Below, piece by piece: positions 16,783 through 27,451 of a DNA stretch of 64,000 bases. This stretch comes from Brumimicrobium salinarum (GTDB lineage Bacteria; Bacteroidota; Bacteroidia; Flavobacteriales_D; Crocinitomicaceae). The notes below the pieces were generated by a model. It was not told where the DNA came from. It saw nothing but the letters and a program-made list of their open reading frames with translations, and did not search any database. Made by a program: the position numbers and the translations under genes. The DNA lies in NCBI RefSeq assembly GCF_002844555.1, contig NZ_PJNI01000005.1, positions 62,001-126,000 on the forward strand, read 5' to 3'. Numbering within the stretch: position 1 is the stretch's first letter; every line of letters begins with the position of its first letter.

Positions 16783-17847
16783 TTATTTCAAACTAAGGGT
16801 TACTCCAAAAGTATTTATCACACCGAAAGGATTAGATAAACGCATTCCGTATTCGAAACCTAAAGGTATTTTCTTTTCTCCTAAAAGCGCATCAACAGAT
16901 ACACCAGCAGTTAAACCCGTTAAACTAGTTGTAGACTCTTCTCTATCAAAGATAGCTTTTTCACCAACGAAACCTGCTCTAACGTTAACAGCCGCCTTTT
17001 CAAAAGCCATACCATAATCAAGACCTATATTGAATTGATCATTTGTAAACGAGTTTGCATGAAAGGCTGCTGCAGCAGTTAGCTTATTATTTTCATCAAA
17101 GATAAAATCATAAGCAAAACCTAACGCAAGTAATGAAGGCAATTCGAATGAAGCTCCTCGTTGAACCATAGTTGCATTACCTCCAGTTCCTTGATAGAAT
17201 ATTTCTTGCGAAAGTCCATCACCTTCAAACTTCATTGGTGTTCCAACATTCTTCAAGGTTATACCGAATTTAATGTGATCTTGTTCACCAGTTACATATC
17301 TAATACCGGCATCAAAAGCAACCCCAGAAGCTTTGAGGTTGGCAATATTTTCGTTGATTATCTTAACATTTAATCCAGCGTAAATTGAATTTGAAAATTC
17401 TCTTGCGAACCCTAAATTGATAATGTTTTTACGGGGAGAGAATTGTCCTATCCCTCCTTCAGGTAAATCAACTGTTGTGATATCAATATCACCGTATCCA
17501 AAAGCTTGAAGCGATAAAGCAATTACAGTTTGGTCTCCTACTCTTTGAGCAATACCAGCAGAGTTAAGAGAAATATTTGCATCACCCAACCAATTTGTGT
17601 AATTGAATTTTATTTGAGTTTGATCAGTAAAAGCCAATCCAGCGATATTACTGAACTGTGCTTCTAAACCATTAGTTGATGCTACACCAGCACTACCAAA
17701 AGCGCTAGATCTTGCCCATGGGTTCACGAGCATCTCACTTCCTCCTGCAGACCCAATTCGATCTTCATTTCCGGCTATTGACTCAAAACCAATTGAGAAA
17801 GTACTAATGATTAGCGCGCCGTTTATTATAGTTTTAAAAATATTCAT
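16783..17847 (-). CDS. PorV/PorQ family outer-membrane beta-barrel protein
   Basis: The 354-residue protein has a signal sequence (about residues 1-25), then the PorV/PorQ-type opening GGSEMLVNPWARSSAFGSAGVAST, in which an early Asn/Ala-rich hatch is followed by alternating beta strands, ending TFGVTLSLK. PorV-like FadL-fold barrels bind T9SS cargo C-terminal domains at the outer membrane and pass them to the attachment complex. It directly follows a 1395-residue T9SS cargo gene (27 bp), suggesting that it serves that cargo rather than being the cell's main PorV. Confidence 0.8.
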   Translation of the reverse strand: MNIFKTIINGALIISTFSIGFESIAGNEDRIGSAGGSEMLVNPWARSSAFGSAGVASTNGLEAQFSNIAGLAFTDQTQIKFNYTNWLGDANISLNSAGIAQRVGDQTVIALSLQAFGYGDIDITTVDLPEGGIGQFSPRKNIINLGFAREFSNSIYAGLNVKIINENIANLKASGVAFDAGIRYVTGEQDHIKFGITLKNVGTPMKFEGDGLSQEIFYQGTGGNATMVQRGASFELPSLLALGFAYDFIFDENNKLTAAAAFHANSFTNDQFNIGLDYGMAFEKAAVNVRAGFVGEKAIFDREESTTSLTGLTAGVSVDALLGEKKIPLGFEYGMRLSNPFGVINTFGVTLSLK

Positions 17848-17874
17848 GTTATGCTAAAGTTTTAGTGTCCTTAA

Positions 17875-20800
17875 TTATAAATTTTCTAAATCTGGTTGAC
17901 GAAGTCCTCCAAAGAATTTAACAACTCTTTGACCTATTCCTTCTACATCAACGTGAATTAAATAAACGCCACCAGCAACTGGAATATTCTCTCCGTTCTT
18001 CAAGTCCCAATCAATAGAAGTAATAGGACTATCTTTATCGAAAGATCGAATTAATTTACCTGATGTATTGTAGATTCTTACTTTACATCTTTCTGGAAGA
18101 TTGGTAATCTTTACACGTGTATCTAATTTTGATCTTTCATATTCTGAATAAGAATAATAAGGATTTGGTACAACATTGATCATATCAAGTACTTCAGAAA
18201 GTGTTTCAGCATCATCTTTTACAGTTCTGAAACCATCCATTGACCACTCATAAGTTGGTTTCCCTCCGAATGCACCAGTTTGTACATGGTCTTCATAAGC
18301 TTGATTAATACGTAATCGAATTCGTACATCAGTTTCTAGTAACGTAGAACCTTCGTTCAATAAAGGATTTAACACCCATGATAAACCACCGTATGCTTCT
18401 CTGAATTCTGATGATTTTTCTTGCGATAAAAGGTTATGAACATATTCACCTTCATCATAATTTGGAATATCATCATCAATGTTACCATAAACATAAACTA
18501 CATGTTGCCCACCTAATAGCGGATTATTAGTAGCACTAGAAATGTTTTCAGTAGGATTCCAAACCATGTCTGCACCATTTTCACCAACTAAGAAAGAATT
18601 TTCACCATAAGCCATATTCAATCTTCTTCCAGTTTCAACATCAATTGCGTACCCTGGGAACCAACCCATTCCAGTCGGTGTAGCACCTGATGGATTAGCC
18701 TCATTGGCAACATAACCAGGATCTCCTAATTGGTTTCCATTTTTATCGATAGAAGGACTTTGTCTTAACAATCCAGGCTTACCACCTAAAACGTTAAGGT
18801 TTGGATCAATACCTAATTCTATTACAGGACAACGAGTCCATTTAGATTTATCATTAGTAACTATAATATCAACACTTGTTTGATTAATAGAAGACATTTT
18901 ATTAGCTTGTAATGAAGAGAATGAATTTGTCGTCATACCCGCATATCCTGGAGCGGTAATAGGTGAATAACCACAATCATTTACTCGAGCCAATTGTGCT
19001 AAAGAAACAGTACCTTCAATAAGAGAATTAAATCGTTTATCCGGATCTAAAGCGGACAAGTCTTTGTAACAACATGGATTATATACTCCAGCAGCAGGAT
19101 CACAATCTGACGGATCATCAGTTCCTGCAGCTATCCAGTTTTCAGGTGTATATGAATCAACGTCTTCAACACCAGATAACCATATTTTTGAACTATCTGC
19201 AAATTCAATAGTTGACTCTATCGGCTCAGCGTATCTAGCGTTTGGTGCACAACCATCTCCAGTAATACATGGATATGGATCTCTAAAAATGTTTACAGAT
19301 ATACCCCATTCTGGAATAAGTTGTTCATTATTGTTATTTATAGTTCGTTTAGATGTTACGGAACCTAATAACTGACCACCTTTTGAATCGTAACGATTTA
19401 AAGTCCAACTTGCAGTATCAATATTTGAGTAATTATCAAAAGAAAGAAGGAAATAACCGTCAACTAAGTTTAATGGATCAACAACTTTGACATCAATTGG
19501 CCCAAACCCTTTTTGATAGGTAGGCGTATCAATTGAACCGTTTTTAACAATAAAGTTTTCGCTTTGTTGCGTCAATTCAACAACATTATTTCCATTCCCT
19601 CTACCGTCTAACGTGGTAATCTGAGGAGAAGATCCATAAGGCAAATTAACAATTGTTCCGTCAAAACGCGGCTTTGGAGAATGAGGTATTCCAGCAACAG
19701 CTTTTATGGCAGAACCATCAGCAGCTAAACGTGAACTTAAATAAGGAGTTTTTTGACCGTCTAACTTATCAGGATCAGTTGGATCATACTCAGCATATTC
19801 ATTGTGTGCATAAGCAATTGCAATGTAATAATATGTTTTGTGATTAACCAATGCTCCATTACTAAACGCATCCTCGGTAATTTTAAAAGAGTGACGTATT
19901 CCACGATTTTCTCCGTCAACTTTTTTAACGGGCGATGCAAAACCAAGTGCCTCATTAAATTCAAAGTTTATAATTCTAGAAATATCGTTTTTAATATCAC
20001 ATTGAGCTACTAATCTTGCTTTGTCTTGGTTTCCAATTTCACTCACACCAGCTTCTTCGTCTTTCATCTGATAAATTTGATATCCTTCGAAAGTATATAC
20101 TTTATCAATTTGTGAACCATCAATAGGGTCTGGAATATTCACGTTATCTTCTTCAGCAAATGATTCATCAACGTTATTTCCAAATGGATTATCTAACATT
20201 AAAACTAATTCATTTTCTAACTCTACAATCTCTAAAACAGGAGCTGTAGGAGGATCCATAATTTCAAAACAGTTATCAAACAAAGCTTGTGCTTTGGTAT
20301 CGTTTGCTTTTAATACATTAATAGAAGCAGAAGCATCACCTTCAAACGCACGACCATATACAACACCAACAGTCAAGTTGTTTATTGCACCAGGCGTTAA
20401 GGTAAACGGACCAGCTGATTGTAAGAAACGTCTATCACTTGCTGTGTTAGAGTTATTATTACCATCAATATTAGTTTCTGTCCAATCCCAACCCATATCA
20501 ACACCGTCAGTACCAAAGTTATAAGGATCAGAATCTCCAGGATAAGTATAATCAGCAGGCTGATTAGTTCCACCATTACTTCCTGCATAACCAGTACCTC
20601 CATAAATAATTTGAGAGTTATCTAACCAATATCCTGTCATGTAATTATAAAAACCACTTGGAGAAGAAGGGTCAATTGTAGCAGGTGTTCCAAGATCTTC
20701 TCGGTTATAATAGTTAAACCTACGCATACCGAATCTTTCGTTATCAATAATTCCATCACTATATCCAATTCCAATACCTTCATAAACAATTCCTTTTCCA

Positions 20801-22062
20801 GCGATTGCTTCGTTAACAGTAGGAACAACATATTGTAAAGTATCATTAACTAATTCTAAGCGTGGACCTACGTTATCTAAATTATCCGCATCTTGATAGG
20901 GACCTTCAAAAAAGTCAACCCCAACTGCAGGAGGATTATCACCGTAACCAGGCGAACCACTTTGCCCAGGATCATTATTTGGTCCATTGTATGCAAAACC
21001 TAAACCTCTAGAAACATCACAACCAACGTAATCATCTTCAGAAAAACCAACATCAGAATCCACATACTGCGTAAAGTATGTATCATATAATGTCTGTGTA
21101 CTACGATTTATCATTTCATAGTTGTAGAATGTCATTCTGTTTACTTCATCATTTGTTGCAAAAGAAAATGCTTGTGCGCGAATTTCCATACCAATTGGGT
21201 CTGCACCAGTTTCCGTATGAATATTTCCTTTATCATTAAATACCCACCAGTTGGTTTTATCACCAAACAAAGTTACACGTCTATCAAATCCACATTTAAC
21301 ATCATCACGACCTAAAATATCATCAAACCAAGGAATATCACCTTGAGAAGGATCATAAACTCCATCTCCTGCACCATTCTGAGATGGATAATCGTAAAAT
21401 GGAGCTAAATAATAATCTTGACCTCTAGACACATCACCATGTGCAGGCCATGTATTAATTCTTTGAATAGCTGCATTACTAATTGGAAAATCCTCATCAC
21501 AATCCGGATTTAAATCACATTCAAATGCAAGTGTATAATTAATTACATCTGCTTTTGACATTGGGAAGAATTTGTCATACTCTAGACAAACATCTGGGTC
21601 GATTGTTGCTGCACCGAAATCACGAGTTGCATCATCTCCAACTGGTTGAGAAGGATCATAAGTTCCTGTCCCTACAGTTTGAGAAAGTGGACCTGTCCAA
21701 AAATCGTTTCCTTGTTGTCTAAATTTAACAGCAGCAAGTTTAAGCTGACCATTCACGTCATTACCCCCCATCCAAATAGAACCGGAGTAAATCACATGGT
21801 TACCACCACCAACAGGAACTTCATAAGAAGCGGATGAATTTTGACGATTCTGCCATAACGAACCTCCAGCCTCAACTAAAGCTCTTACGTCGTTGAAATC
21901 CATAAAGAGTTTTGCATCTGAAGGCGGACAATTTGCTTTCAAATAGTTATCACTCTGTCCGGTGGGTTTAGTATTTGTCTTTTGCTTTGCAGTTGGATCT
22001 TGCATTGCGTTAACCTCATATATAGAGGTTAAGAGAATTAAAATTATTAAAAATATTTTCAT
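17875..22062 (-). CDS. Large secreted protein with T9SS-type C-terminal sorting domain
   Basis: The 1395-residue protein has a signal peptide (1-19), a long extracellular region with many Asp/Gly/Asn-rich turns and Cys pairs (for example ECDLNPDCDED and CDPAAGVYNPCCY), and a C-terminal sorting domain beginning about residue 1300 (NVVPNPYYSYSEYE, VRIYNTSGKLIRSF, VAGGVYLIHVDV, VVKFFGGLRQP). I recognise no enzyme domain. Cargo of this architecture usually sits with a TonB receptor and a PorV-like gene, as here. It is the middle gene of the three. Confidence 0.85.
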   Translation of the reverse strand: MKIFLIILILLTSIYEVNAMQDPTAKQKTNTKPTGQSDNYLKANCPPSDAKLFMDFNDVRALVEAGGSLWQNRQNSSASYEVPVGGGNHVIYSGSIWMGGNDVNGQLKLAAVKFRQQGNDFWTGPLSQTVGTGTYDPSQPVGDDATRDFGAATIDPDVCLEYDKFFPMSKADVINYTLAFECDLNPDCDEDFPISNAAIQRINTWPAHGDVSRGQDYYLAPFYDYPSQNGAGDGVYDPSQGDIPWFDDILGRDDVKCGFDRRVTLFGDKTNWWVFNDKGNIHTETGADPIGMEIRAQAFSFATNDEVNRMTFYNYEMINRSTQTLYDTYFTQYVDSDVGFSEDDYVGCDVSRGLGFAYNGPNNDPGQSGSPGYGDNPPAVGVDFFEGPYQDADNLDNVGPRLELVNDTLQYVVPTVNEAIAGKGIVYEGIGIGYSDGIIDNERFGMRRFNYYNREDLGTPATIDPSSPSGFYNYMTGYWLDNSQIIYGGTGYAGSNGGTNQPADYTYPGDSDPYNFGTDGVDMGWDWTETNIDGNNNSNTASDRRFLQSAGPFTLTPGAINNLTVGVVYGRAFEGDASASINVLKANDTKAQALFDNCFEIMDPPTAPVLEIVELENELVLMLDNPFGNNVDESFAEEDNVNIPDPIDGSQIDKVYTFEGYQIYQMKDEEAGVSEIGNQDKARLVAQCDIKNDISRIINFEFNEALGFASPVKKVDGENRGIRHSFKITEDAFSNGALVNHKTYYYIAIAYAHNEYAEYDPTDPDKLDGQKTPYLSSRLAADGSAIKAVAGIPHSPKPRFDGTIVNLPYGSSPQITTLDGRGNGNNVVELTQQSENFIVKNGSIDTPTYQKGFGPIDVKVVDPLNLVDGYFLLSFDNYSNIDTASWTLNRYDSKGGQLLGSVTSKRTINNNNEQLIPEWGISVNIFRDPYPCITGDGCAPNARYAEPIESTIEFADSSKIWLSGVEDVDSYTPENWIAAGTDDPSDCDPAAGVYNPCCYKDLSALDPDKRFNSLIEGTVSLAQLARVNDCGYSPITAPGYAGMTTNSFSSLQANKMSSINQTSVDIIVTNDKSKWTRCPVIELGIDPNLNVLGGKPGLLRQSPSIDKNGNQLGDPGYVANEANPSGATPTGMGWFPGYAIDVETGRRLNMAYGENSFLVGENGADMVWNPTENISSATNNPLLGGQHVVYVYGNIDDDIPNYDEGEYVHNLLSQEKSSEFREAYGGLSWVLNPLLNEGSTLLETDVRIRLRINQAYEDHVQTGAFGGKPTYEWSMDGFRTVKDDAETLSEVLDMINVVPNPYYSYSEYERSKLDTRVKITNLPERCKVRIYNTSGKLIRSFDKDSPITSIDWDLKNGENIPVAGGVYLIHVDVEGIGQRVVKFFGGLRQPDLENL

Positions 22063-22082
22063 AACTACTGAATTTATATCTA

Positions 22083-25000
22083 TTAAAAGTCAAATTTTAC
22101 ACCTAGTCTAATTGTTCTTGGACGACTTATGTTAAATGGATTATTCATTGCCATTCGGTATAAATCTCTGTAAGATTGTTCATCTAACTTACTTTGAATG
22201 GTGTTTTGCCATTCTGCAGCAGCCAAGTAACCATCGTCATCAGCAACTCCTGTTGCACGGTATACATTGATAACGTTAAATTGATTTAAAAGGTTGGTAA
22301 CTCTTAAATAAACATTTAGATAAGCACGTTTTTTCTTTTCGTTTTCTTTTCCGAACTCTAAATCAAAAGAACGGTCAACTTGAAAGTCTAAACTATAAGT
22401 CCATGGTTTACGCGACCCGTTTAAACCACCAGTTAACTGTGGAGTACCTGAGTTGATTGCCGCAGGAGTAATATTCTTTTGACGAGAATAAGGAGTACCT
22501 GAATTTACCAAAGTAATAATGTTTACACCTGTATTCTCTAACAATTTAACATCCTTAATAACAGGACCATTGTAGTCTTTTCCAGATCCATATCTGTAAT
22601 CAATAGTAAATGCGAATGCATGTCTTTGATCGTATGAGAACGGATAAACTGTTCTTAAATCAGGTTGATTTGAGTTTACAAATGACAAAGCAGAATTTGC
22701 ATCCGACCCTGTTCCTTCAGCAAATTGCAGGGTATAATTCGCAGTAATTCTGATGTTACCCGTTCTTCTCAAATCATACTCAACTGTCAATCCTTTTACA
22801 GTACCAAAATCTCTGTTACCATAAGTTTTATAAGTCGCAGGATAAGCTTCAAAAACATTTCGAATTTGAACCTGATCTCTTTGCTCACGATAGAAAGCAC
22901 TCAACTTTAAAGAAGAAGTTCTTGTTAATACTTGTTGGAAACCAAAAGAATAATCAATTGTCTTTTCAGGTCTCAGATTAGCATTATTAATTGTTGTATT
23001 AGATCGTGCAGTAATAAATTGATAATCTATTGGATCAAATCTCAAACCTGTACTAGGTCTTCTAGTTAAGATGTCATAATTAGCAAAGAAACTAGCTTCA
23101 TCAGAAATAGGGAATGAGAATGCAATTCGAGGCATAACATTTATTGCAACTTTGTAATCCTCAAACGCATCAGCAGTTGGAGTACTTTGACCAGGATTTA
23201 ACAACCATGGAGCAATACCAGCACTACCTTGTAATGTCGATGGATCTTGTGTAACTGTACCGTTAGCATCAAACCAGTTTTCACCATTTCTAAATCCATT
23301 TATCTGAGTTGGATTGTCAACATTATTAACATACACTACATAATCATCTCCAATACTTTGAGGAATATTAACCCAATCATAAGTATTTGGATCTTGTTCT
23401 TTTAAAGAACGTGCTTCCGCAGCTGAACGAGCATTAAAAAACAAATAAGGATCTTTTAACTTTGGTTGATTCGCATCAAATACATCAACACGCAAACCAA
23501 CGTTAAAAACGATATCATCAAATGAAAATTTATCCATAATATAACCAGAAACATAAGTTGGTTGGAAAGCGCCTACAAAACGTTCATAATTTCCATTTTC
23601 ATCAGTATCATTAAAATAAGAATTAATATCTGTAGTTCCGTTCACTCTTTCACCTGTATGGTCATAACCATAGTATGAAATGTAACTTTGTCCTTGATTA
23701 AATAATTCATCTGGTGAAAACATACCCAAATTAAACATATTTGGATCATACTCGTCGATATCAACAAAGTCATTTCCAGCTGGATCTAATCCAAGCGCTT
23801 TTCTGAAGTTGTAATCAAAGAAGTATTGTTCGTCGTTATTAGCCGCTCCACCATACTGACCATTCCCTGCATTTGCAGCATATCCAGTATTCAATCGATC
23901 ATAAGTCACACGTGGGTAGGTACCATAAAAATCATAAGTCGGTGAATTAACATCTAATTCTTGAATATGGTAATTCATGTATTGTCTTGCAATTGTCCAA
24001 ATACCAACCGGTCCTTCACCAGAATTTGTAAAGAAGTTTCCAGCACCCCATCCACGGTCCCATCTTTGCTCATACTCTACTCCCAAAGAAATGTTGTGAC
24101 CACCAATTACAATAGAGGCAGATCCAGTAATACGCAATTGTTCTTCTTCTGATTTAAAATATCTTTCATAAGGCGTACCTAAACTTTCCCAAACTCCATA
24201 GACGTTTGCAGGGCGATCTCCGTTTCTTAACGCTCCGTTTTTGTTAATCTGGTCAAGGTTTTGATAATTTCCTGTTGGTCCGTTTGCTAATTCATAATAT
24301 TGAGAGGTAATGGCAGATAAAGTTGGATTAATATCAGATGGTGTAAAGTCAACCACTACTGATTCAAAACCATTATGGATTAAACTGTCATTAGCACCAT
24401 TAAATCCATACGTTCTTCTTCTTGTCGTGTTAAAATAACCAACGTGTCCATAATTGAAAATGTTGTATTCATGCTCTTCATCGAAAAATTTTTCATTTGA
24501 TTTAGAGTAATCCACCATTAAGTTATAGTAAAAGCTTTTTACTTTAGAACTCGAACCTTCGGTATCATTTCTGAAGCTTTGTCTAAAACGCCCATAGACT
24601 CTCCAATCTAAAATATTTCTATTACCGTAATTTTCAAAGTTGTACAATGAATTTCTATAATTATATAATTTCCCTCCACTGTAATTCATAGAACCTCCAA
24701 AAGAAAGGTTTACTGTTGGTCCCGTGTTTACATCAATCTTTCCTGATGCTGTTAATGTTGTTCTTCGTGAATTCATGCGGTAATCCGTTTTTTCAAAATC
24801 ACTTTCACGCAAGAAGTTTGAATTTGCGAAATATCCTTCCCCATCTGATGACGGACGTAAAGGGTTATCGATCAACTCTTGACGTGCTTCTTTCTTAATT
24901 CTCCATGAACCACCCGCAAAAGGACGATAATCAGCTCGATCATTGAAAGAGGCAGAAAGCAAGAAACCTAAAAGCGGCTCTGTTTTTTTCCCTGTCGAAT

Positions 25001-25853
25001 CTTTTCTCATCAATAGCGGACCTGAAATCATTCCTTCTACTAAATTATATCCAAATTGGTCTAATCCAATAACCTTACTATCGTAACCTAATTCATCTTC
25101 ACCGTGAAAATAAAAGCCAGAAGTCACTGCTTCTGCACTACCAAAGTAACGTGCGGAAGGACCTCTAGTTGTAACAGAAATGATACCTCCTGTTGCATCA
25201 CCATAGTTTGCAGGAACACCACCTGTAATAACCTGCACCTCCTCAAGTGCGGACTTTGGTAGATTAGACGAACCTCTAACTTTAATACCATCAATATAGT
25301 AATAAGAAGCACCTTCACGAGATCCTCTTACACTAATTTCTCCAGATCCTTCAGATTCATTTACACCTCCTACAGTAGCTGCAACTCCAGAAGCAGAACG
25401 AACAGGAAGTTTTGAAATATCTTCTCGCGTTACAGTTTGACCTTGCGCTCCACCATCTTTATTAATCAAAGGGACTTTATAAGCAACAATTCTCACCTCT
25501 TCCATTTGTTGAACATCTTCCGGCTTTGTCATCTTAGTTTTATCTAAGAAGGTAATTCTTTCCGCAGACACCGCAACGTTTTCAATTTTCATCGCTTGGT
25601 ATTCCTGCGAACGAAATTCAACATCATACGTACCTGATGTAATAGAAGGGAATTCAAACTTCCCATCAAAATCAGTTTCAGTCCCCCCTTTAATTATACC
25701 TCCTTGGTACAAGACCACTTTGGCAAACGGAATTGGTTCTTCGGTCTCTCCATCTATTACAGACCCTTTAATTGTACCATTACCTGCCTGTCCGTATACG
25801 GTGGCTACTGATAACGTGATGCTTAAAAACAAAAAGTAGAGTTTTCGTATCAT
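22083..25853 (-). CDS. TonB-dependent receptor with carboxypeptidase-regulatory-like N-terminus
   Basis: The 1256-residue outer-membrane protein has a signal peptide (1-21), a carboxypeptidase-D regulatory-like beta-sandwich (24-110; GTIKGSVIDGETEEPIPFA), a plug domain (about 120-235; ISVRGSREGASYYYIDGI, GGVPANYGDATGGIISVTTRG) and a large barrel ending IRLGVKFDF. It leads an operon with a T9SS cargo and a PorV-like protein. A missing SusD partner argues against a standard glycan-uptake pair; a peptide or structural surface role is equally possible. Confidence 0.9.
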   Translation of the reverse strand: MIRKLYFLFLSITLSVATVYGQAGNGTIKGSVIDGETEEPIPFAKVVLYQGGIIKGGTETDFDGKFEFPSITSGTYDVEFRSQEYQAMKIENVAVSAERITFLDKTKMTKPEDVQQMEEVRIVAYKVPLINKDGGAQGQTVTREDISKLPVRSASGVAATVGGVNESEGSGEISVRGSREGASYYYIDGIKVRGSSNLPKSALEEVQVITGGVPANYGDATGGIISVTTRGPSARYFGSAEAVTSGFYFHGEDELGYDSKVIGLDQFGYNLVEGMISGPLLMRKDSTGKKTEPLLGFLLSASFNDRADYRPFAGGSWRIKKEARQELIDNPLRPSSDGEGYFANSNFLRESDFEKTDYRMNSRRTTLTASGKIDVNTGPTVNLSFGGSMNYSGGKLYNYRNSLYNFENYGNRNILDWRVYGRFRQSFRNDTEGSSSKVKSFYYNLMVDYSKSNEKFFDEEHEYNIFNYGHVGYFNTTRRRTYGFNGANDSLIHNGFESVVVDFTPSDINPTLSAITSQYYELANGPTGNYQNLDQINKNGALRNGDRPANVYGVWESLGTPYERYFKSEEEQLRITGSASIVIGGHNISLGVEYEQRWDRGWGAGNFFTNSGEGPVGIWTIARQYMNYHIQELDVNSPTYDFYGTYPRVTYDRLNTGYAANAGNGQYGGAANNDEQYFFDYNFRKALGLDPAGNDFVDIDEYDPNMFNLGMFSPDELFNQGQSYISYYGYDHTGERVNGTTDINSYFNDTDENGNYERFVGAFQPTYVSGYIMDKFSFDDIVFNVGLRVDVFDANQPKLKDPYLFFNARSAAEARSLKEQDPNTYDWVNIPQSIGDDYVVYVNNVDNPTQINGFRNGENWFDANGTVTQDPSTLQGSAGIAPWLLNPGQSTPTADAFEDYKVAINVMPRIAFSFPISDEASFFANYDILTRRPSTGLRFDPIDYQFITARSNTTINNANLRPEKTIDYSFGFQQVLTRTSSLKLSAFYREQRDQVQIRNVFEAYPATYKTYGNRDFGTVKGLTVEYDLRRTGNIRITANYTLQFAEGTGSDANSALSFVNSNQPDLRTVYPFSYDQRHAFAFTIDYRYGSGKDYNGPVIKDVKLLENTGVNIITLVNSGTPYSRQKNITPAAINSGTPQLTGGLNGSRKPWTYSLDFQVDRSFDLEFGKENEKKKRAYLNVYLRVTNLLNQFNVINVYRATGVADDDGYLAAAEWQNTIQSKLDEQSYRDLYRMAMNNPFNISRPRTIRLGVKFDF

Positions 25854-26039
25854 AAGTTATATTTATTTATTCTTACTTATTTATTCAAAAAGTGTAAATA
25901 TAGAAAAAATTCATTTAGAAAAATTAACAAGCTGTAAAAAATATATTTAATCTATACACATTCATGATTAACAAATGTAATACTAGTTGAGATATATAAT
26001 TTATGTTAAATCAGAAAATATAATTTAAAATATACAAGT

Positions 26040-26564
26040 CTATTCATTCTCGTTTGCAAACCACCCTGAATACACTGTGTAATTTTTAGCAATTCTTTTA
26101 ACTTCTGCATTAAACTGTTTGTCTGATAAGGCTTTTACTTTCCTAGCAGGGACACCCGCATATATGCTGTTTGATTCTAATACAGTATTTTCTAAAACAA
26201 CAGATCCAGCGGCAATCAAAACGTTAGATTTTACCAAGACACTATCCATAACAATGGCTCCCATCCCCACTAAAACATTACTTTCAATAGTACAACCGTG
26301 CACTATAGCATTGTGTCCAATAGAAACATTGTCTCCAATAGTAGCTTTTGTTTTCTCATAAGTGCAGTGAATTACAGCACCGTCTTGAACGTTACAATAA
26401 TTGCCTAAAGTAATGGAGTTGACATCACCTCTGACAACTGCAGAAAACCAAACCGAACAATGATTTCCCATTTTTACATCACCCACAATCGTTGCATTTT
26501 CAGCAAACCAACAACTCTCTCCAAAATCTGGAGATTTCCCACGACATGATTTAATTAAGGCCAT
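26040..26564 (-). CDS. Gamma-carbonic anhydrase family protein
   Basis: The 174-residue left-handed beta-helix protein has hexapeptide repeats throughout and the three zinc-binding histidines in DGAVIHCT (H66) and SIGHNAIVHGC (H84, H89), as in gamma-carbonic anhydrases/YrdA. R45 and D47 of VVRGDV are also conserved. It may hydrate CO2 or act as an acyltransferase-like scaffold; many homologues show no measured activity. It starts 2 bp upstream of the murI gene's stop region on the minus strand, so it ends the murI transcript. Confidence 0.9.
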   Translation of the reverse strand: MALIKSCRGKSPDFGESCWFAENATIVGDVKMGNHCSVWFSAVVRGDVNSITLGNYCNVQDGAVIHCTYEKTKATIGDNVSIGHNAIVHGCTIESNVLVGMGAIVMDSVLVKSNVLIAAGSVVLENTVLESNSIYAGVPARKVKALSDKQFNAEVKRIAKNYTVYSGWFANENE

Positions 26565-26566
26565 AT

Positions 26567-27388
26567 TTAAAGTATAATATTTTTTGCTTTGATCTTCTCT
26601 TCGAGAATCATTGAAGCATGCGTTTCAAACTGATCTTTTTCCCCTGTTGTTAAGTATTCAATTGTTGAACCTTTGGAGAGTTTTGTTTTCATCCATCCAT
26701 GTCTCTCTAAATAAGACATAAGGGATATGGCAACTATACTTCCCTGACTAATAACTTTCACATTAGTAGGCACTTGTTCTTCAATTATATCTTGAATAAT
26801 GGGATAGTGAGTGCAACCTAAAAGAATAACATCTCCTGATGGCAAACTTTTTAAAGCCCTCTCTACATCTTTGACAATCTGTTGCTTTCCTTCTTCGGTT
26901 GAATATTTTTGAGCTTCTATTAATGGAACCCATTCAGGACAGGCTTGTTGCCAAACATCGATTTCTGGACTAATATGCGCAAACTCTTCTAGGTAGGTTG
27001 ATGAATCAATTGTGCCTTGCGTACCTAAAATAATAAGCTTTTTGGTTATGCTGTAATCTCCAACGATCTCTGCGCTCGGTCGAATTACTCCCAAAACTCT
27101 TTTTCCAGGAAAATTCTTTAAATCATTTTGTTGAATTTTCCGGAGTGCTTTAGCTGATGCAGTATTGCAAGCCAATATAACAAGGTCACAGCCTTTTTTA
27201 AAAAGATTTTGAACACACTCCCAAGTATATTCATAAACTTCTTTAGAAGATTTATTTCCATAGGGCGCTCTATCGTTATCACCTAAGTACAGATAATCGT
27301 AGTCAGGAAGCAAACTACGTACTTCTTTCAGTACTGTTAAGCCGCCAAAACCAGAATCAAAAAAACCTATAGGTGCGTATTTATTCAT
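26567..27388 (-). CDS. murI: Glutamate racemase
   Basis: MurI makes D-glutamate for peptidoglycan. With the start at ATG 27388 (a TTG two codons upstream is less likely) the protein has 273 residues. The catalytic cysteines are in LACNTASA (C74) and LLGCTHYP (C192), and the N-terminal FFDSGFGGLTVL and DNDRAPYG motifs are intact. It follows a hairpin terminator after the OmpH genes, so it probably has its own promoter, and is followed by the carbonic anhydrase gene. Confidence 0.95.
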   Translation of the reverse strand: MNKYAPIGFFDSGFGGLTVLKEVRSLLPDYDYLYLGDNDRAPYGNKSSKEVYEYTWECVQNLFKKGCDLVILACNTASAKALRKIQQNDLKNFPGKRVLGVIRPSAEIVGDYSITKKLIILGTQGTIDSSTYLEEFAHISPEIDVWQQACPEWVPLIEAQKYSTEEGKQQIVKDVERALKSLPSGDVILLGCTHYPIIQDIIEEQVPTNVKVISQGSIVAISLMSYLERHGWMKTKLSKGSTIEYLTTGEKDQFETHASMILEEKIKAKNIIL

Positions 27389-27405
27389 ATTCAAATATAA
27401 AAAAA

Positions 27406-27427
27406 GCTGTTATAGAATCATAACAGC
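27406..27427 (-). terminator. Terminator after the bamA-ompH genes
   Basis: The 8-bp repeat GCTGTTAT (27406-27413) and ATAACAGC (27420-27427) with a 6-base loop is followed on the minus strand by TTTTTTT. It separates the second OmpH gene from murI. Confidence 0.8.
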
Positions 27428-27451
27428 CTTTTAAATAATGTAAAACCTATC

